Notes under the pieces: generated by a model | What the model was told of the DNA's origin: nothing | Seen by the model: the letters and a program-made list of their open reading frames with translations, nothing else | Database searches by the model: none | Assembly (NCBI GenBank): GCA_964023205.1 | Contig: OZ026842.1 | Coordinates: forward strand, 4,505,067 to 4,569,066 | Reading direction: 5' to 3' | Length of the DNA: 64,000 nucleotides | From: Lutraria lutraria | Lineage: Eukaryota > Mollusca > Bivalvia > Venerida > Mactridae | In this document: in pieces, positions 38,101 through 46,858 of the stretch | Numbering within the stretch: position 1 is the stretch's first letter | Layout: every line of letters starts with the position of its first letter | Position numbers and translations under genes: made by a program

Positions 38101-41100
38101 CTTAAATGTTGAAGTGAATTTTTTCCTTGTGACAAAGAGTAAATCAGCAGCATCAATCATGACAACAGAAGTGACATAATCTTTCCTAAGTTTGTGATCA
38201 CTGAATGTGCAATAAAGAAAACCACTATAAGATATCACAATAAGATGGTGTGATCATGAGTCACGACTTCAGTACAACTTGTTTGGGCAAAAAATGTTTT
38301 CAATGCTTTTTTGCAAGCGGAAAGATATATTGCAATTTTATAAAAGTTAGACTGCCAAAGATGCATAATTTCACTATTGATGCATGTATATATGTAGCTT
38401 CTGTGAAATTTGATAACACTGTATAAGTTACACAATAATCTTCATTCTTCTGGTTGTCTCTTAATTTCAGAAGATAAGCCAAAACTACAGACTATTGGGC
38501 CTAAATAAAAAATATGTTTGTTTGCCCTTTACCGACCCAGAATTTCGAATGTTTATAGGTCACTACAGCATACATGGTTATCTTAATTGTTTTTTTAATC
38601 CAATTAATAATCGATTAACTATTTCCGTTAATCATGCAATAATAGATTACTTAGCATTTTTATAATTAATTATTAATAATCTAATCGACTGATGATGAAA
38701 TAAATCATGATTAATTTTCGATTACTTTATGATTATTTTGAATCTTATTCTATTAATGCACCAAAACTTAAGTTTTCATGCACACAAATACCTCTGAAGG
38801 TACAAATGCATTACATGTTCACGGAATATGGACTTTCCAACATTTAAGCCCTCCAGACAATCGCCCCCAATGAAAAAATGGACATGTGGACATTTGCTCC
38901 CAGTAGAAATAGTAACAGATTTTCGCTATTACTTAATGATGCAAACTTGATTTCTTTTGTGAGCCAGTTTTACCCTTGGTCTTACATATGACACACTGTC
39001 ACATGTTGCTGAACATTTCTGCCAAGTAATTCCGAAATCCTTCAATATAATCATGACAAAGTTACTAGGCGGAGATGAAAAAGGACCCAACTTTTCACCA
39101 TTAAGTGTGACCTTGACCTTTGACGTACAGACCAGGAACTTTTGTAAGTCACATCCCACATATTGTTGAACTTCTATGCCAAGTATTTTCAAAATCCACC
39201 CATAGATGATAAAGTTAATGAGGGGACACAAAATAAAATATCATTTTTGACCAAGTGTGACCTTGACCTTGGAGCTGCAGCTATAGAAGATGCACACAAC
39301 ACATCTTACAGTGGTTAACATTTGTGGTAACTTAATTATTTCAAAATCCTGCGATACGTGAGACCTTGACGTAAGAGGTACTGCCTTGGCTTTCCTATGT
39401 CACATCTCGTGACCTAGTTTTTGTCAAAATCCACCCAAAGTCACAAAGCAGATGGGAAAAACAACACCCAATTTTTTATCTTATTATCTCTGAGTGTGAC
39501 CTTGACCTTGGAGGTATGGAACTTACGGCAATAGGAACTAACCACAGAAATTTGGTGCAATTTTGACAGCAATCTTCTTCCAGACAACATTTATGTCATT
39601 CTTAATTTGCATGTTCAAATCGTGGCCCTGGTCAGAATTGGCCCCATCCCAGGGGTCACTTAATTTTAAGTAAGCTAAGGAATATATACCGGTACTTAGG
39701 GGACTTAGCATGGGCCTGGTAAAAATAAAAGTTTGCACACGTTTGTCGGGATGTTCAGTTCTGATGTCCAAATTTAATATTAACAACCACGTATAAATTT
39801 GTGCAGACATAAAGACATAACCTAAGTGGCAGTTTAAGTGTTTAAGTTCAGACAGAACTGTCAAATTTGGGGTCATAAAGGATTTAACTCTTTACCGCTG
39901 CTAGTAATTTAGTAAACATGTTTGTGTAGTACATTTTCGTATTTACACAATGACAAACAGGTACATTTAAAGCATACATATACCTCGATCCATAAATTAC
40001 TTAGTAGCTAGACCAGTGGAGCATGATATATGACCTTCAATGATATTGTTACATGTCTACAAATTATGCAATTATTAAATCTCATGGAATAATGCATATA
40101 ATAATGTATAAGTTATTAAGAGGATGATTTATATATATCGAGGGTTCAACGCGAAAGTGTCGTAACATTATATTGAAATAAGAACAAGTTACGACAGTGT
40201 TGCGCTGAGCCCTCGATATGTGTACGATAAATAAACATGAAAGAAAGCCTACATGAGGAATGAATGAAAATGCAAGATTTAAGTCTTTCCACCACATACA
40301 ATTTCACAATTTCACAGTGATCTATGTTATGACAGGTTGTATTTGATTTATCGATTACTATACTATGATTCTCAAGCCGGCGAGTTTTCGTGCCAAACCG
40401 AACAACAAGATACTACTTTTTCTTTCCACGTCAAGTTATAGACGCTTTCAAATACTAAAAATTATCAAAACTCCATTAATAACAATTGAACTATTGAACC
40501 CTTAATAAATAATTGCTATAATTTAACCATACCTATCAATTCTACCTCACTTTTGAAGAAAATATGGATGCATAATTTTAACGTAATTCATTCGCTGGTC
40601 ATTTACAGTATATCAAAACAGACTACATTTTGTAAATTGTATGAAGCTCTCGACAATCTCTTATTTTAATTGTTATGTCTACTAGATATGCAACAAATTA
40701 GGCCGGCTTACTCATGTTTGTCTATATAAATACATATGAATACTAAGAGAGGTAGAATGAGGTCACATATTTTCTTTAGCTACAAACAAAACACAATCAG
40801 ATAACAATTTAAATAGACAGGTAAAATATTCTAGATTTCAGCTGTGTTGTAACAGGTACAGAAGGTACCGGTAGTTTAATAGTCTATAAAACTACCTGTT
40901 TGTGAAGAGAGAAAATCTGCATTGTCAGAAATTTACAATTTGTTGTGATTAAATCTTGCAGGGCTTTTATTTGACCCTAAAAATGGTGTTAGGACTCTTG
41001 AAATTATTATTAATTAAGCCTCTGACTTGAGAATTTGAACCAAAGGGTCAAATTTGTAATAACAAAAGTAAGAAATCATGCTGATTCTTCGAAGGCCCAT

Positions 41101-44100
41101 CTTAGCTTTTTGAATTTAGTAATATAGAACAATACATAAAATTATAGTAAATTATAAGCAATCTATTCTATTTGCTCTAAAACAATATTAATATAATGCT
41201 TTTCTATAGGCACATCTCGTAAAAATGTTGTCAGGTGCTTAATCTTATTTGTTGCACTATCATTGAAAAAATACTGTGCAACATTTCTATATGTACTACA
41301 TTTGTATATGAAAAAGAAAATTTTGATTTTTTTTTTTTTTATAATATTGCTAGTCAGTTTCACGGATAACATCTTTCCAGGTAAAATAAGACCTACTTTA
41401 ATTTTAACATCCAAAAAGCTAATGGGGTTTTAATCATAATCATCAAAGGGTGATATTTGACCCTCAACTCTTGACTTCTAATGATAACCTTGTCAATGTC
41501 TCCAGGGGTGACCCGAGGTCGAGATGTAACGCATTGAACCACTAAACAAAAGGTCATGGGTTCAATTCTCAGCTCCATCATTCGAATTTCTCAGGGATAT
41601 TTTTTCAGTGTCCCCATCCAAACTACTAAGCTGAGTACTGTGTCTAGAAAATCACAGGTATAAGCTTATAATAACAAATTTCAGACATTGATATTTTAGG
41701 TTTTGAATTATGTGACAAACCCCTATGACATAATTATACAAACATAATAAATGCTGGACTTACTTTCCATAGTAAATGAATGATAAAAGTATAATCAGAT
41801 CTTGTAAGGCATAAAAAATAAGTGTTCGTTTCTGGTACCACAACCTACCAGAATTTTCCTTTGCAATCCTAGACTTTTTATTAGATTCGAGGATCTCACT
41901 TTTTACCTTTCTGCATGCTTACAAAAATAACATTTCTTTTCATCTCTGTACCATTATACCCTATTTTTAATGTCCGTACCAATCTACTCTATTTTTAATG
42001 TCCGTACCAGTCTACTCTATTTTTAATGTCCGTACCAGTCTACTCTATTTTTAATGTCCTACCAATGTACCCTATTTTTAATGTCCGTACCAATCTACAA
42101 TATTTTTAATGTCCTTACCAATCTACTCTATTTTTGATGTCCGTACCAATCTTCCCTATTTTTGATGTCGGTACCAATCTACCGGTACTCTATTTTTGAT
42201 GTCTGTACCAATCTACCCTATTTTTAATGTCCATACAAATCTACCGTATTTTTAATGTCCATACAAATCTACTCTATTTTTAATGAACATGTAACCAGAA
42301 AAAACATTTTTATGCCTATCTCAGCTTACTGCAGTATTCAATATTTTTATTCACGATTTACTGCATTTATAGTGCAAAATAACACATAAAAGTATGTAAA
42401 CCTATCTATTATGTATAGAAAAACATAAAAGCAATCTTAAGCTACATGAATGCATGCATGTTACTTTAATACTGACTTAATTTAACTGCAGGAAAATATT
42501 TAAATTCAATACACCCAGGGCCCTAGCTGCACTTTAGGGGAAGGGGCCCGGGGCCCTCAGGTAGGGGAATTTCACGTCATTTTAAGGAAAAAGGGGAATT
42601 TCAGGGGATTTTATCAACTGCCTTATTACCCTGCAATTAACATTTTAAGCTTAAAATAGCTGTATTTAGATATATTGTTTACATTATTATACAATTAATC
42701 AAAGGTTAATAACTTAATATCAACCTTTTATTTTTTGGAGGGGAATTTTTATCAAAAATAGGGGAAAATTAGGAGGGAAATGGGGCTGAATTCCGGCCCC
42801 AAAAGGTCCAAATGAGGGCCCTGACACCTGAACCTTTATTGCATTTTTGCAGACTAGACCATCCTTAAACATTATTTAGTTTGTGCCAAATTGTGGTTAC
42901 TCTTGACTTAATCACTTCTCACCAAAAATGGTCTAACCTATTAGACTAACTTTATTTGGCCTCTTTGTTTTATGGTAAAAAATGCTTTCTAAATAAAAAA
43001 TAGCATTTTGACATGTATTTTGGGTTCAATTTTACAAATAAATTGTTAAGGATTTTTCCCCCACCTACCTACATTTGTACCTACCCACTTAAAATTTTCA
43101 GAGTAGGCCCCCTCAAATGGAACTCATAAAACTTTTTTTAGCTATACTTACATACTTCGTGACTACATTTTTTCGTAATTCATGAACTAGTAATATTAGT
43201 AATTGACAGGGTAAGTTACGACAAACAAACTTATTTTAACGATGGCCCAATGAGAATCGTTAAACTCAAAGCTCCATCATGCAGCTATGCATGTGTTTTC
43301 AAATTGCAAATTTGTTTACTTAATTTCTCTCATTATTTACACAAGAATCCGACAAGCTTGAAATCATTGATCATATCATCTATTACTCAAAAATCCATGT
43401 TCATATAACTTCATATAACTATTGCATTCTAGGGGTGTAGCCAGTAGGGGTGTTTTGGTATTCAAGAATTTCGGTATACCCAATGCAATGATAACCCTTT
43501 CACTGCAAATGAAACAGGTATACCCTTCTGCACAAATCTCTGCATATTTAAAGTCCCATAAGCATATAAATTTATTCGTCGTAATAGTTTCTGTTTGTTT
43601 TTATAAAAGAGGAATGTGTCCGATGTGTTTTCCTCCCACACATATTTTATAGCAAGAAAAAATGTTTCCAAAACTATGCACTATCTTATTTTTTTCAATA
43701 TCATTGAAAAAAATACTATTTATAGAACAGCTGTGTTTTCCCGCATTCATATTATTCTCACGGCATAAAGTGACGGCATGGCTCTGTATATTTCAAGTTT
43801 ACAAAAGCAAAATTCACAGCAAAATGAGTGTTTTTTAGAAGAAAAAAGGTTTGCTTCATCAGTAATAACTATCTTGGGATAATATCAGCAATTGTTTGTT
43901 TTTTGCATATATATTTTTATAGCAAAAAGCTAATGGGGCTTTAACCAATTGGTGAGGTATACCCCAGACACCACCTTCCATAGAAAAATGTAAAGTTGGT
44001 TAACTATCGCAAATACAATTGTTTATTAGCATAAGTTAGCATGTGTGCCACGATAAGGGTCTAAAAATATACTTAACGGCCTGAAAAATGCAGTTTTGTA

Positions 44101-44950
44101 ACATAGTAGCTAATTTCCGAAATAAGTCAGTAAGATTTGTTCCCCTTGATTTGTGACGTCATTGTAGATACAATGTTGACACAGTGTGTAAGACATACAT
44201 TCAATGGAGATTAAGGTTGTAACTTTAATGTATACGATCTGTAATACGTAAAAAATTAAACAAAAAACATTTTAGGTCACTTATAATTATTAAACAAATA
44301 TACTTTCGTGTCATGCAAAAAAAAAACATTTTAACAAAGCAAAAAAATGCGCGAAAATAGTGTTTTATTAACTTAATTAGCTAGATAAGTACATGGCAGC
44401 GTAAATGATGATTTTGTTTTTATAAATGAGTATACTGAACGGGCGATATTTATGAGTTGAGATTGAACCCATGGCCATGATTTATATCCTATCATTAGTA
44501 CCAAAGACCTTATATATACATAGCATAGGGGACTGTAGCTTATAAGGTCTTCAGCGTACCCGGTTTACAGTGATAATTTTAATGCCGCTTAAAAAGCAAA
44601 AAAATATTAAAAGCGGCTTTTAAAGTTTTGGAAGCCAGAACTAAGGGGACTGTGGTATATAGTTATAGGTCAACACATTAAATGCATGTATGCAATACAC
44701 CCCAGTAGCATTTCAACACGGTAAGACTAAGAGAGGTTAAGAGCACGGTTATCAACTCATCAGACAAAAACCTTAGCCGGGCCGGGTCAGAGAATAAATT
44801 TATGACATACATCTGTGGCCTGGTGCCGGTCGATACAGTTTTACACGAATAAAACAACACAACCAAAAGAACTGTCTCAAACTTTAACAAAGTATTACAA
44901 TAAATAATTTACTTACAAACAGCAGCGAAAAGTTTGAGTAGATTCTCCAT
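13955..44950 (-). CDS. Secreted, likely GPI-anchored protein of three six-Cys modules; seven exons
   Basis: Coding exons: 44950-44917, 25251-25095, 22504-22326, 21771-21642, 19992-19808, 18215-18107, 14165-13955; total 1005 nt, 334 residues. All introns are GT-AG and every phase agrees. Residues 1-20 are a signal peptide (MENLLKLFAAVFLFSPAVLG). The mature part has exactly 18 Cys in three modules: C23/35/63/73/81/119, C126/132/166/175/183/223 and C237/250/264/273/282/305. C3-C4 spacing is 9-10 and C4-C5 8-9 in each. One N-glycosylation sequon lies at N246. After INSG (310-312) a hydrophobic tail runs to the last residue, as in GPI-anchor signals, so it is probably tethered outside the cell. 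Introns between modules are phase 1; the intron inside each module is phase 2 and falls in the codon right after the third Cys. The function is unknown. The cysteine layout recalls secreted DUF19/T20D4.11-type domains, but I cannot confirm membership. The in-frame ATG at 25279 is an alternative start only if exon 1 is skipped. Confidence 0.88.
14340..16960. repeat. Dispersed repeat interrupted by a hairpin-ended element
   Basis: 14340-14690 and 16610-16960 are the two halves of one repeat (both contain AAATGCACAGGTCCTGTAGA; the right half ends in GACAGACAAACAGACAAA). The 14694-16602 element sits between them, inside intron 6 of the three-module gene. Confidence 0.6.
14694..16602 (+). mobile_element. 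Hairpin-ended dispersed element with internal 319-bp tandem array
   Basis: Opens AACAAGAGGGCCATGATGGC (GGGCCATGATGGCCC hairpin) and closes with the palindrome AGCTCACCCTGAGCAC...GTGCTCTGGTGAGCT followed by AAAA. The inside is a tandem array: GACCCCCGGGGCGGGGCC recurs at 15111, 15430, 15749 and 16068, exactly 319 bp apart, each unit being two related halves. No coding frame. Partial relatives: 18640, 21822, 23998, 34322, 36480 and 63563. Class uncertain. Confidence 0.75.
17165..17645. repeat. Dispersed repeat with GTGACCTTGACC words
   Basis: Two imperfect ~170-bp units, each with GACCTTGACCyTGGAnATATTGAC and CATGATGGTGAAnAAATG, ending GACAGACCGACCGACTGAC then GGGGGTATAATAA. A related repeat is at 38890-39530. 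Lies in intron 6. Confidence 0.6.
18107..18215 (-). CDS. Three-module gene, exon 6 (module 3, first half)
   Basis: Acceptor TATTGCAG, donor GTAAGT. Encodes Cys 237, 250 and 264 and the NFT sequon; ends in phase 2. Confidence 0.83.
18364..18442. mobile_element. Short palindromic MITE, copy 1
   Basis: GAGGGCTCAGCGCAACACTG...TCGTAAC, loop with TTCTTATTTCAATAA, then GTTACGACACTGTTGC and GCTCGA. Same family as 40135-40219, opposite orientation. Confidence 0.75.
18640..18980 (+). mobile_element. Truncated hairpin-ended element copy
   Basis: AACAAGAGGGCAATGATGGTCC opening; interior words CAACTTTGAATGGGGAC and GGATCATTACAGCAAAGTTT match the 14694 element; the closing palindrome is absent. In intron 5. 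Confidence 0.55.
19105..19345. mobile_element. Partial hAT-like element, GGGCTTGGGCGAGTA end
   Basis: Starts TAGGGCTTGGGCGAGTACTT and carries TTCTTAAAAATCTCTTTTCT and ATATATTGTCTCATC, shared with 24700-24900 and, reversed, with 34250-34320 plus 35280-35390. The right terminus is unclear. Confidence 0.5.
19808..19992 (-). CDS. Three-module gene, exon 5 (module 2, second half)
   Basis: Acceptor ATCTTCAG, donor GTATTC. Carries Cys 175, 183 and 223 (ECMMDKLQSCPK core); ends in phase 1. Confidence 0.85.
20166..21398. repeat. 38-bp tandem array, about 32 copies, in intron 4
   Basis: Unit GCCGTGACCATGATCACTGG + TTTATgAATCCAGAAATA, 38 bp. Main variants are TATGAATC versus TATCAATC and GCCGTG versus GCTGTG/GCCATG; a few copies are shortened near 20330-20400. 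Each unit holds an imperfect palindrome centred on TGATCA. Confidence 0.95.
21642..21771 (-). CDS. Three-module gene, exon 4 (module 2, first half)
   Basis: Acceptor TTACCACAG, donor GTAACA. Encodes PCSKVQECMVM through AGQLC with Cys 126, 132 and 166; ends in phase 2. No ATG-initiated frame marks it; it was found by phase and cysteine spacing. Confidence 0.83.
21822..22160 (+). mobile_element. Truncated hairpin-ended element copy
   Basis: AATAAGAGGGCCAAGATGACC opening, CGCTCACCTGG, then interior wording GGGCCATAATTTGAACAATC. It reaches close to exon 3 without a closing palindrome. Confidence 0.5.
22326..22504 (-). CDS. Three-module gene, exon 3 (module 1, second half)
   Basis: Acceptor AATTTCAG, donor GTATAT. 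Carries Cys 73, 81 and 119 (GCLFDIFASCPD core), with a Gly/Met-rich loop. Ends in phase 1. Confidence 0.85.
22518..23578. other. Intron 2 sequence, no feature recognised
   Basis: The 122-codon plus-strand frame at 22900-23268 is AT-rich, shows no domain and no splice context, and lies in an intron of a minus-strand gene; not annotated as coding. Confidence 0.4.
23579..23757. mobile_element. pogo/Tigger-like MITE, family CAGTCAAACCTG, copy 3
   Basis: TA + CAGTCAAACCTatGAAGG left; CCACAGGTGGTTTGACTA right; interior TGGCCTTTATTCACAGGGTG. In intron 2 of the three-module gene. Confidence 0.78.
23998..24480 (+). mobile_element. Truncated hairpin-ended element copy, divergent
   Basis: AACAAGATGGCCATAGTGGCCC opening followed by GACCTAnTTTTTGACCC wording. 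No clear end. Confidence 0.4.
25095..25251 (-). CDS. Three-module gene, exon 2 (module 1, first half)
   Basis: Acceptor TTTCAG, donor GTCAGT. Encodes the end of the signal peptide and Cys 23, 35 and 63; ends in phase 2. Confidence 0.85.
26288..26545 (-). CDS. Possible coding segment, fibrinogen-like N-terminal piece; uncertain
   Basis: An 85-codon frame starts with a signal-peptide-like stretch (MDTVTRLVVLVWFSTFLQNA). Later it reads CGLGATGNNDAEGSY...YIEVFCDEQ, reminiscent of the entry strand of fibrinogen/COLFI-type domains (Gly-Xaa-Tyr followed by VFCD). A potential acceptor (CACATTCCAG) lies just before TATACCTGCGG. It sits on the same strand as, and inside intron 1 of, the three-module gene. 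No partner exons were found, and the stop follows soon after EQ. It could be a gene remnant, an alternative exon or chance. Confidence 0.25.
   Translation of the reverse strand: MDTVTRLVVLVWFSTFLQNATFNSVNMKYRQITIRKLLITFQYTCGLGATGNNDAEGSYVLHVVPYGRYIEVFCDEQSRIKYHII
26775..27122 (-). mobile_element. tRNA-derived SINE (second family)
   Basis: Minus-strand head GGGGTGATCGATGGTCGAGT (A-box-like) and GGTTTAATTCTCGGCTCTGC (B-box-like), then TCAGTGTCTTAATCCCAACT. The tail GCCGTTAAACAACCGATGAA ends in an AAATAAATAAA run at 26775. Confidence 0.6.
27942..28190. mobile_element. Possible pogo-like element, one end only
   Basis: Begins TACTGTAAAACTCCAGAAAA followed by repeated GAAAACCGGACTC words, wording typical of Tigger-like ends. 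No matching right terminus found. Confidence 0.35.
28319..28707 (-). mobile_element. TTAAAG-ended TIR element, copy A
   Basis: Ends TTAAAGCCCCATTAG and TTATGGGACTTTAA. Internal near-perfect hairpin TTTTTTTCAAT-gat-ATTGAAAAAAA and a TGACGTCA (CRE-like) palindrome at 28487-28494. Copies B (43548) and C (46859) are in the opposite orientation. Confidence 0.82.
28846..29089 (-). mobile_element. tRNA-derived SINE, copy 1
   Basis: Minus-strand head GCCTCCGTGGTCGAGTGGTT (A box) with GGGTTCGAGTCC (B box), shared body (GGATGGGAGTCTAGTACTGG) and a CAAACAAACAA tail. Flanks TATTAAATCTAT (28834-28845) and TATTAAAGCTAT (29090-29101) form a 12-bp target duplication with one mismatch. Confidence 0.85.
29202..29396. 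mobile_element. MITE, TIR TACTGTGGAATCAT, copy 2
   Basis: Reverse-oriented relative of 10487-10698: starts TACTGTGGAATCATATTCAT, ends ACGGAAATTAAATG...ACAGTA, interior GTCCCCACAAAATAGCCATTTT. Confidence 0.8.
29893..33268. repeat. Satellite-like array, 20-bp unit, ~165-170 copies, in intron 1
   Basis: Unit CTACACTATACCAGGACCCC with common variants CATTATACC, CATTATATC, CATTATACAAGG and CACTATACCAAGAC. It runs 3.4 kb with hardly any foreign base. Because 20 is not a multiple of 3 and no + strand phase contains a stop, all three plus frames stay open for about 1,130-1,160 codons as a PYTIPGPLHYTRTPTLYQD repeat; these are not genes. Intron 1 of the three-module gene surrounds it. Confidence 0.97.
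33300..34240. other. Intron 1 sequence, no feature recognised
   Basis: AT-rich. Short frames only. Confidence 0.4.
34322..35277 (+). mobile_element. Hairpin-ended dispersed element, nearly complete
   Basis: Opening AACAAAAGGGCCAAGATGGCC, CGCTCACCTGAG; closing AAAGCTAACCTGATGAAATC then GTTGAGCTAAAAAAA. Inside is a tandem of three ~170-bp units (AGTGTAAACAAGCTAAAATATAGCAAATTTTCTA...GGGCCCATAACTC). It is itself interrupted by the element at 34391-34647. Confidence 0.7.
34391..34647. mobile_element. hAT-type non-autonomous element, 5-bp TSD
   Basis: Ends CAGGCGCGTAGC and GCTACGCGCCTG. Flanked on both sides by CCAGA (34386-34390 and 34648-34652). No transposase. Confidence 0.8.
35391..36480. other. 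Intron 1 sequence, no feature recognised
   Basis: Very AT-rich; the 71-codon frame at 36112 (+) has decayed-retroelement flavour (FNIDKFVQPLTRLRVSSHRL... as in 3' ends of some LINE ORF2 proteins) but is too short to call. Confidence 0.35.
36480..37195 (+). mobile_element. Hairpin-ended dispersed element copy, interrupted
   Basis: Interior words as in the 34322 element; closes AAAGCTCACCCGGAGCCATT...AGGCTCAGATGAGCTAAAAA. A tRNA-like insertion lies at about 36730-36880. Confidence 0.55.
36753..36825 (-). tRNA. tRNA-Ala(UGC)-like gene, probably a pseudogene or SINE head
   Basis: 73 nt in standard numbering: A box TAGCTCAGTTGG, B box GGTTCGAGCCC, anticodon TGC at 34-36, intact T stem GTGGG/CCCAC, acceptor GCCCGAT/ATCGGGT with a discriminator A, and TTTT a few bases downstream. 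Against function: mismatches C11-A24 in the D stem and A31-G39 in the anticodon stem, G1-U72, and no G3-U70 (the alanine identity pair). It also interrupts a repeat copy, as a mobile SINE would. Confidence 0.5.
37196..38880. other. Intron 1 sequence, no gene seen
   Basis: Contains an extremely AT-rich palindromic patch at 38590-38750 (ATCGATTA and TAATCGA words), possibly the end of a hAT-like element. No gene. Confidence 0.4.
38890..39530. repeat. Dispersed repeat with GTGACCTTGACCTT words
   Basis: Three to four imperfect units of about 170 bp, each with AGTGTGACCTTGACCTTnGA, ACATATGACACACTGTCACA-like and TTnnGAAATCC words; relative of 17165-17645. The minus-strand frames at 38929 and 39538 follow the repeat, not a gene. 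Confidence 0.55.
40135..40219. mobile_element. Short palindromic MITE, copy 2 (85 bp)
   Basis: ATATCGAGGGTTCAACGCGA...GTGTCGTAAC pairs with GTTACGACAGTGTTGCGCTG...CCCTCGATAT over about 32 bp with few mismatches; the loop is about 21 bp. Confidence 0.82.
40220..41490. other. Intron 1 sequence, no gene seen
   Basis: AT-rich, no domain or repeat structure recognised. Confidence 0.4.
41495..41680 (+). mobile_element. SINE-like, tRNA-derived remnant
   Basis: GACCCGAGGTCGAGATGTAA (A-box-like) and GGTCATGGGTTCAATTCTCA (B-box-like), then a SINE-like body (TTTTCAGTGTCCCCATCC). Tail not clear. Confidence 0.4.
41945..42290. repeat. 28-bp tandem array, ~12 copies, in intron 1
   Basis: Unit TACCAATCTACTCTATTTTT + AATGTCCG (28 bp), with base substitutions between copies. 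Confidence 0.92.
42516..42823. mobile_element. hAT-type non-autonomous element, 5-bp TSD
   Basis: Ends CAGGGCCCTAGCTG and GAGGGCCCTG. ACACC flanks both sides (42511-42515 and 42824-42828). Interior is rich in AGGGGAATTT. Confidence 0.72.
43548..43944 (+). mobile_element. TTAAAG-ended TIR element, copy B
   Basis: TTAAAGTCCCATAAGC left, GCTAATGGGGCTTTAA right; internal TTTTTTTCAATATCATTGAAAAAAA hairpin. The CRE-like word is mutated here to TGACGGCA. Confidence 0.82.
43945..44916. other. 5' part of intron 1, no gene seen
   Basis: Contains two inverted pairs near 44508-44548 (AAGACCTTATA / TATAAGGTCTT) and 44583-44620 (GCCGCTT / AAGCGGC). No other feature. Confidence 0.4.
44917..44950 (-). CDS. 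Three-module gene, exon 1 (most of the signal peptide)
   Basis: Encodes MENLLKLFAAV plus one base, then a consensus GTAAGT donor at 44916-44911. Joining to exon 2 completes a textbook signal peptide ending AVLG. Confidence 0.82.
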
Positions 44951-44992
44951 GGTTTAAACACACTAAGATACGATGGCGCGGGATCAGTCCGT

Positions 44993-44999
44993 GCTTATA
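44993..44999 (-). promoter_or_regulatory. TATA-like box of the three-module gene
   Basis: TATAAGC on the minus strand, about 45 bases upstream of the ATG at 44950. A start 25-30 bases downstream would leave a very short 5' leader. Confidence 0.5.
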
Positions 45000-45002
45000 A
45001 GC

Positions 45003-46858
45003 TGACATAAAGTAAACGATGGACTGGAGTAAAATTAATCATACTTACCTCCGCACAGCGTAAAATTAATAATCAAAGTACTGTCGGAATTTGATTTTTT
45101 TCATATGAGACAAGTCACTGGTGTTGCTCGCAACATAACAATGACTGTTAGGAGAAATCCTAAATTAGGAACTGTGCAGTTGATGGATATTCATGCTTAG
45201 GAATTAACATACACCATCTCAATATTGCCATCTATTTATTAACATATTCTGATATTCATGTGCTAAATTCCATCAACCTAGCATGATGGTTATCTAAGTT
45301 ATCAGATATTTCGAGTTTTTTATGTAGCCCATTATCCAGCCTTTAATTTTCTGAATCCATCTGTACCAACATAAGCATTGTTGCTGTCATATTTACTGAT
45401 ATAGTACATACCGAAAAGCTCTTCAAAACGCTCCATTTTAATAATATGTCTTGATTATGACCACGTATCACTTTAATTGAACACTACAGTGTTAGAAACG
45501 AAATAAAATCGACCTTCATAATTCTTTTAGTGATAATCTGGTTTCGAAGAGTTTTTCGATTTTCCATGTGTTTATTTCCATACTCGGAACAAAATTGCTA
45601 TCGATAATAGAAATGAACTGACATAAACCACTATTGATTGATTAATCGTAGTTTAAGATTTTTTCAGAAAATCTATATAATTGGTATGTGAATTATATTC
45701 GAACTTAATATCATGATGTTGGACTATATGACAGGTTTTGAAGTGAAAGTAAAAGTTTATTGTAAAAATTATAGCTATTCAGAAACGAGCCGTTATACGG
45801 CGATATTTGCCGATCTCGCTACGGAAGATACCGACATCACACGATTCCATTAGTTCCATTACGATCGTTCTGTCTTAACACCAAAATACCCTTCACACAC
45901 TGTGAACCAACATAATAATTGCGAACTTCACAATAACTGTTATTTCTTCGCAAATTTATGTGTACCGCCATTCTGTCCTCTGCACTTCGACGGGAAAACC
46001 TCACATTCTATTTTTAGAATTGCTCCAACTATACATAGCTCTAGCCGATAGTATCAATCTATACGCGTTATGGATAGAAACCTTTACACTGATTTACATG
46101 TCAAAAAGTCACATATAAGACATACATCAATAGTAGATTAATGTAATTACATGCATACTTCTGTAGAGAAATTACTGACCTACTGAACGAAAGCCGAAAG
46201 TAGAACTATTTTATGCTAAACTAGTTGGTTTCCTTCTACAATCTTACAGCACATAATACAGTGAGAGTGGGAACGGGAACCATGACAGTTATGGAGCTCA
46301 CGGCATTTTAGTAAGTCTACGATAGCAAAGGAATGATTTATAATCACAAGCCCAAGTTAAAGCCACAATAAGGTTCCCAAACGAGTATTTTCTTCTTATA
46401 GAAAACACAAATCTGTGATACTGATTTGAAGACTGATAAATACTAAACACAATGTGTGATTAAAACACGCGCAAACTGTCAAATATGTTAAATTTAAATA
46501 ATCTTTCCTTGAAGCAGAAAAAATAAAACGAACAAAAATCGAAGAACATACCATTGTGGAAAATTTCAGAACAATCAGAGAAAATTCGATTTTTAACACA
46601 TGACGTCAAGGAAAGGTCGCATACTACCTTAAAAGCAATAATTGCGATCACAAAAGACACTGAGTTTACTGAAAGCACCTTTTAATGGAAGTCAGTGCAC
46701 ATGCAGGACCAAACCGAAGATGGCATATCTTAGTGAAATCAATGATTTCCAATCCCTGTGCATAACGGTCCCAGTTCTTATATGGCTTATTTATATCACT
46801 GAATGTAAAATAAGATTGTAATAGGCCATGTTGTATTCCAATTTTGACATTGTTGATA
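45003..46858. other. Intergenic, no gene seen
   Basis: A less AT-rich patch at 45780-46000 carries ATGGCGGT in a minus-strand start-like context, but the frame stops after 44 codons with no obvious donor. Nothing else is supportable. Confidence 0.35.

Noticed and set aside
38929..39876. Minus-strand frames of 100 and 112 codons
   Set aside because: They coincide with units of the GTGACCTTGACC dispersed repeat and change with unit divergence.
45845..45975. Minus-strand frame starting ATGGCGGTACAC, 44 codons
   Set aside because: The start context is good, but no consensus donor or recognisable peptide follows.
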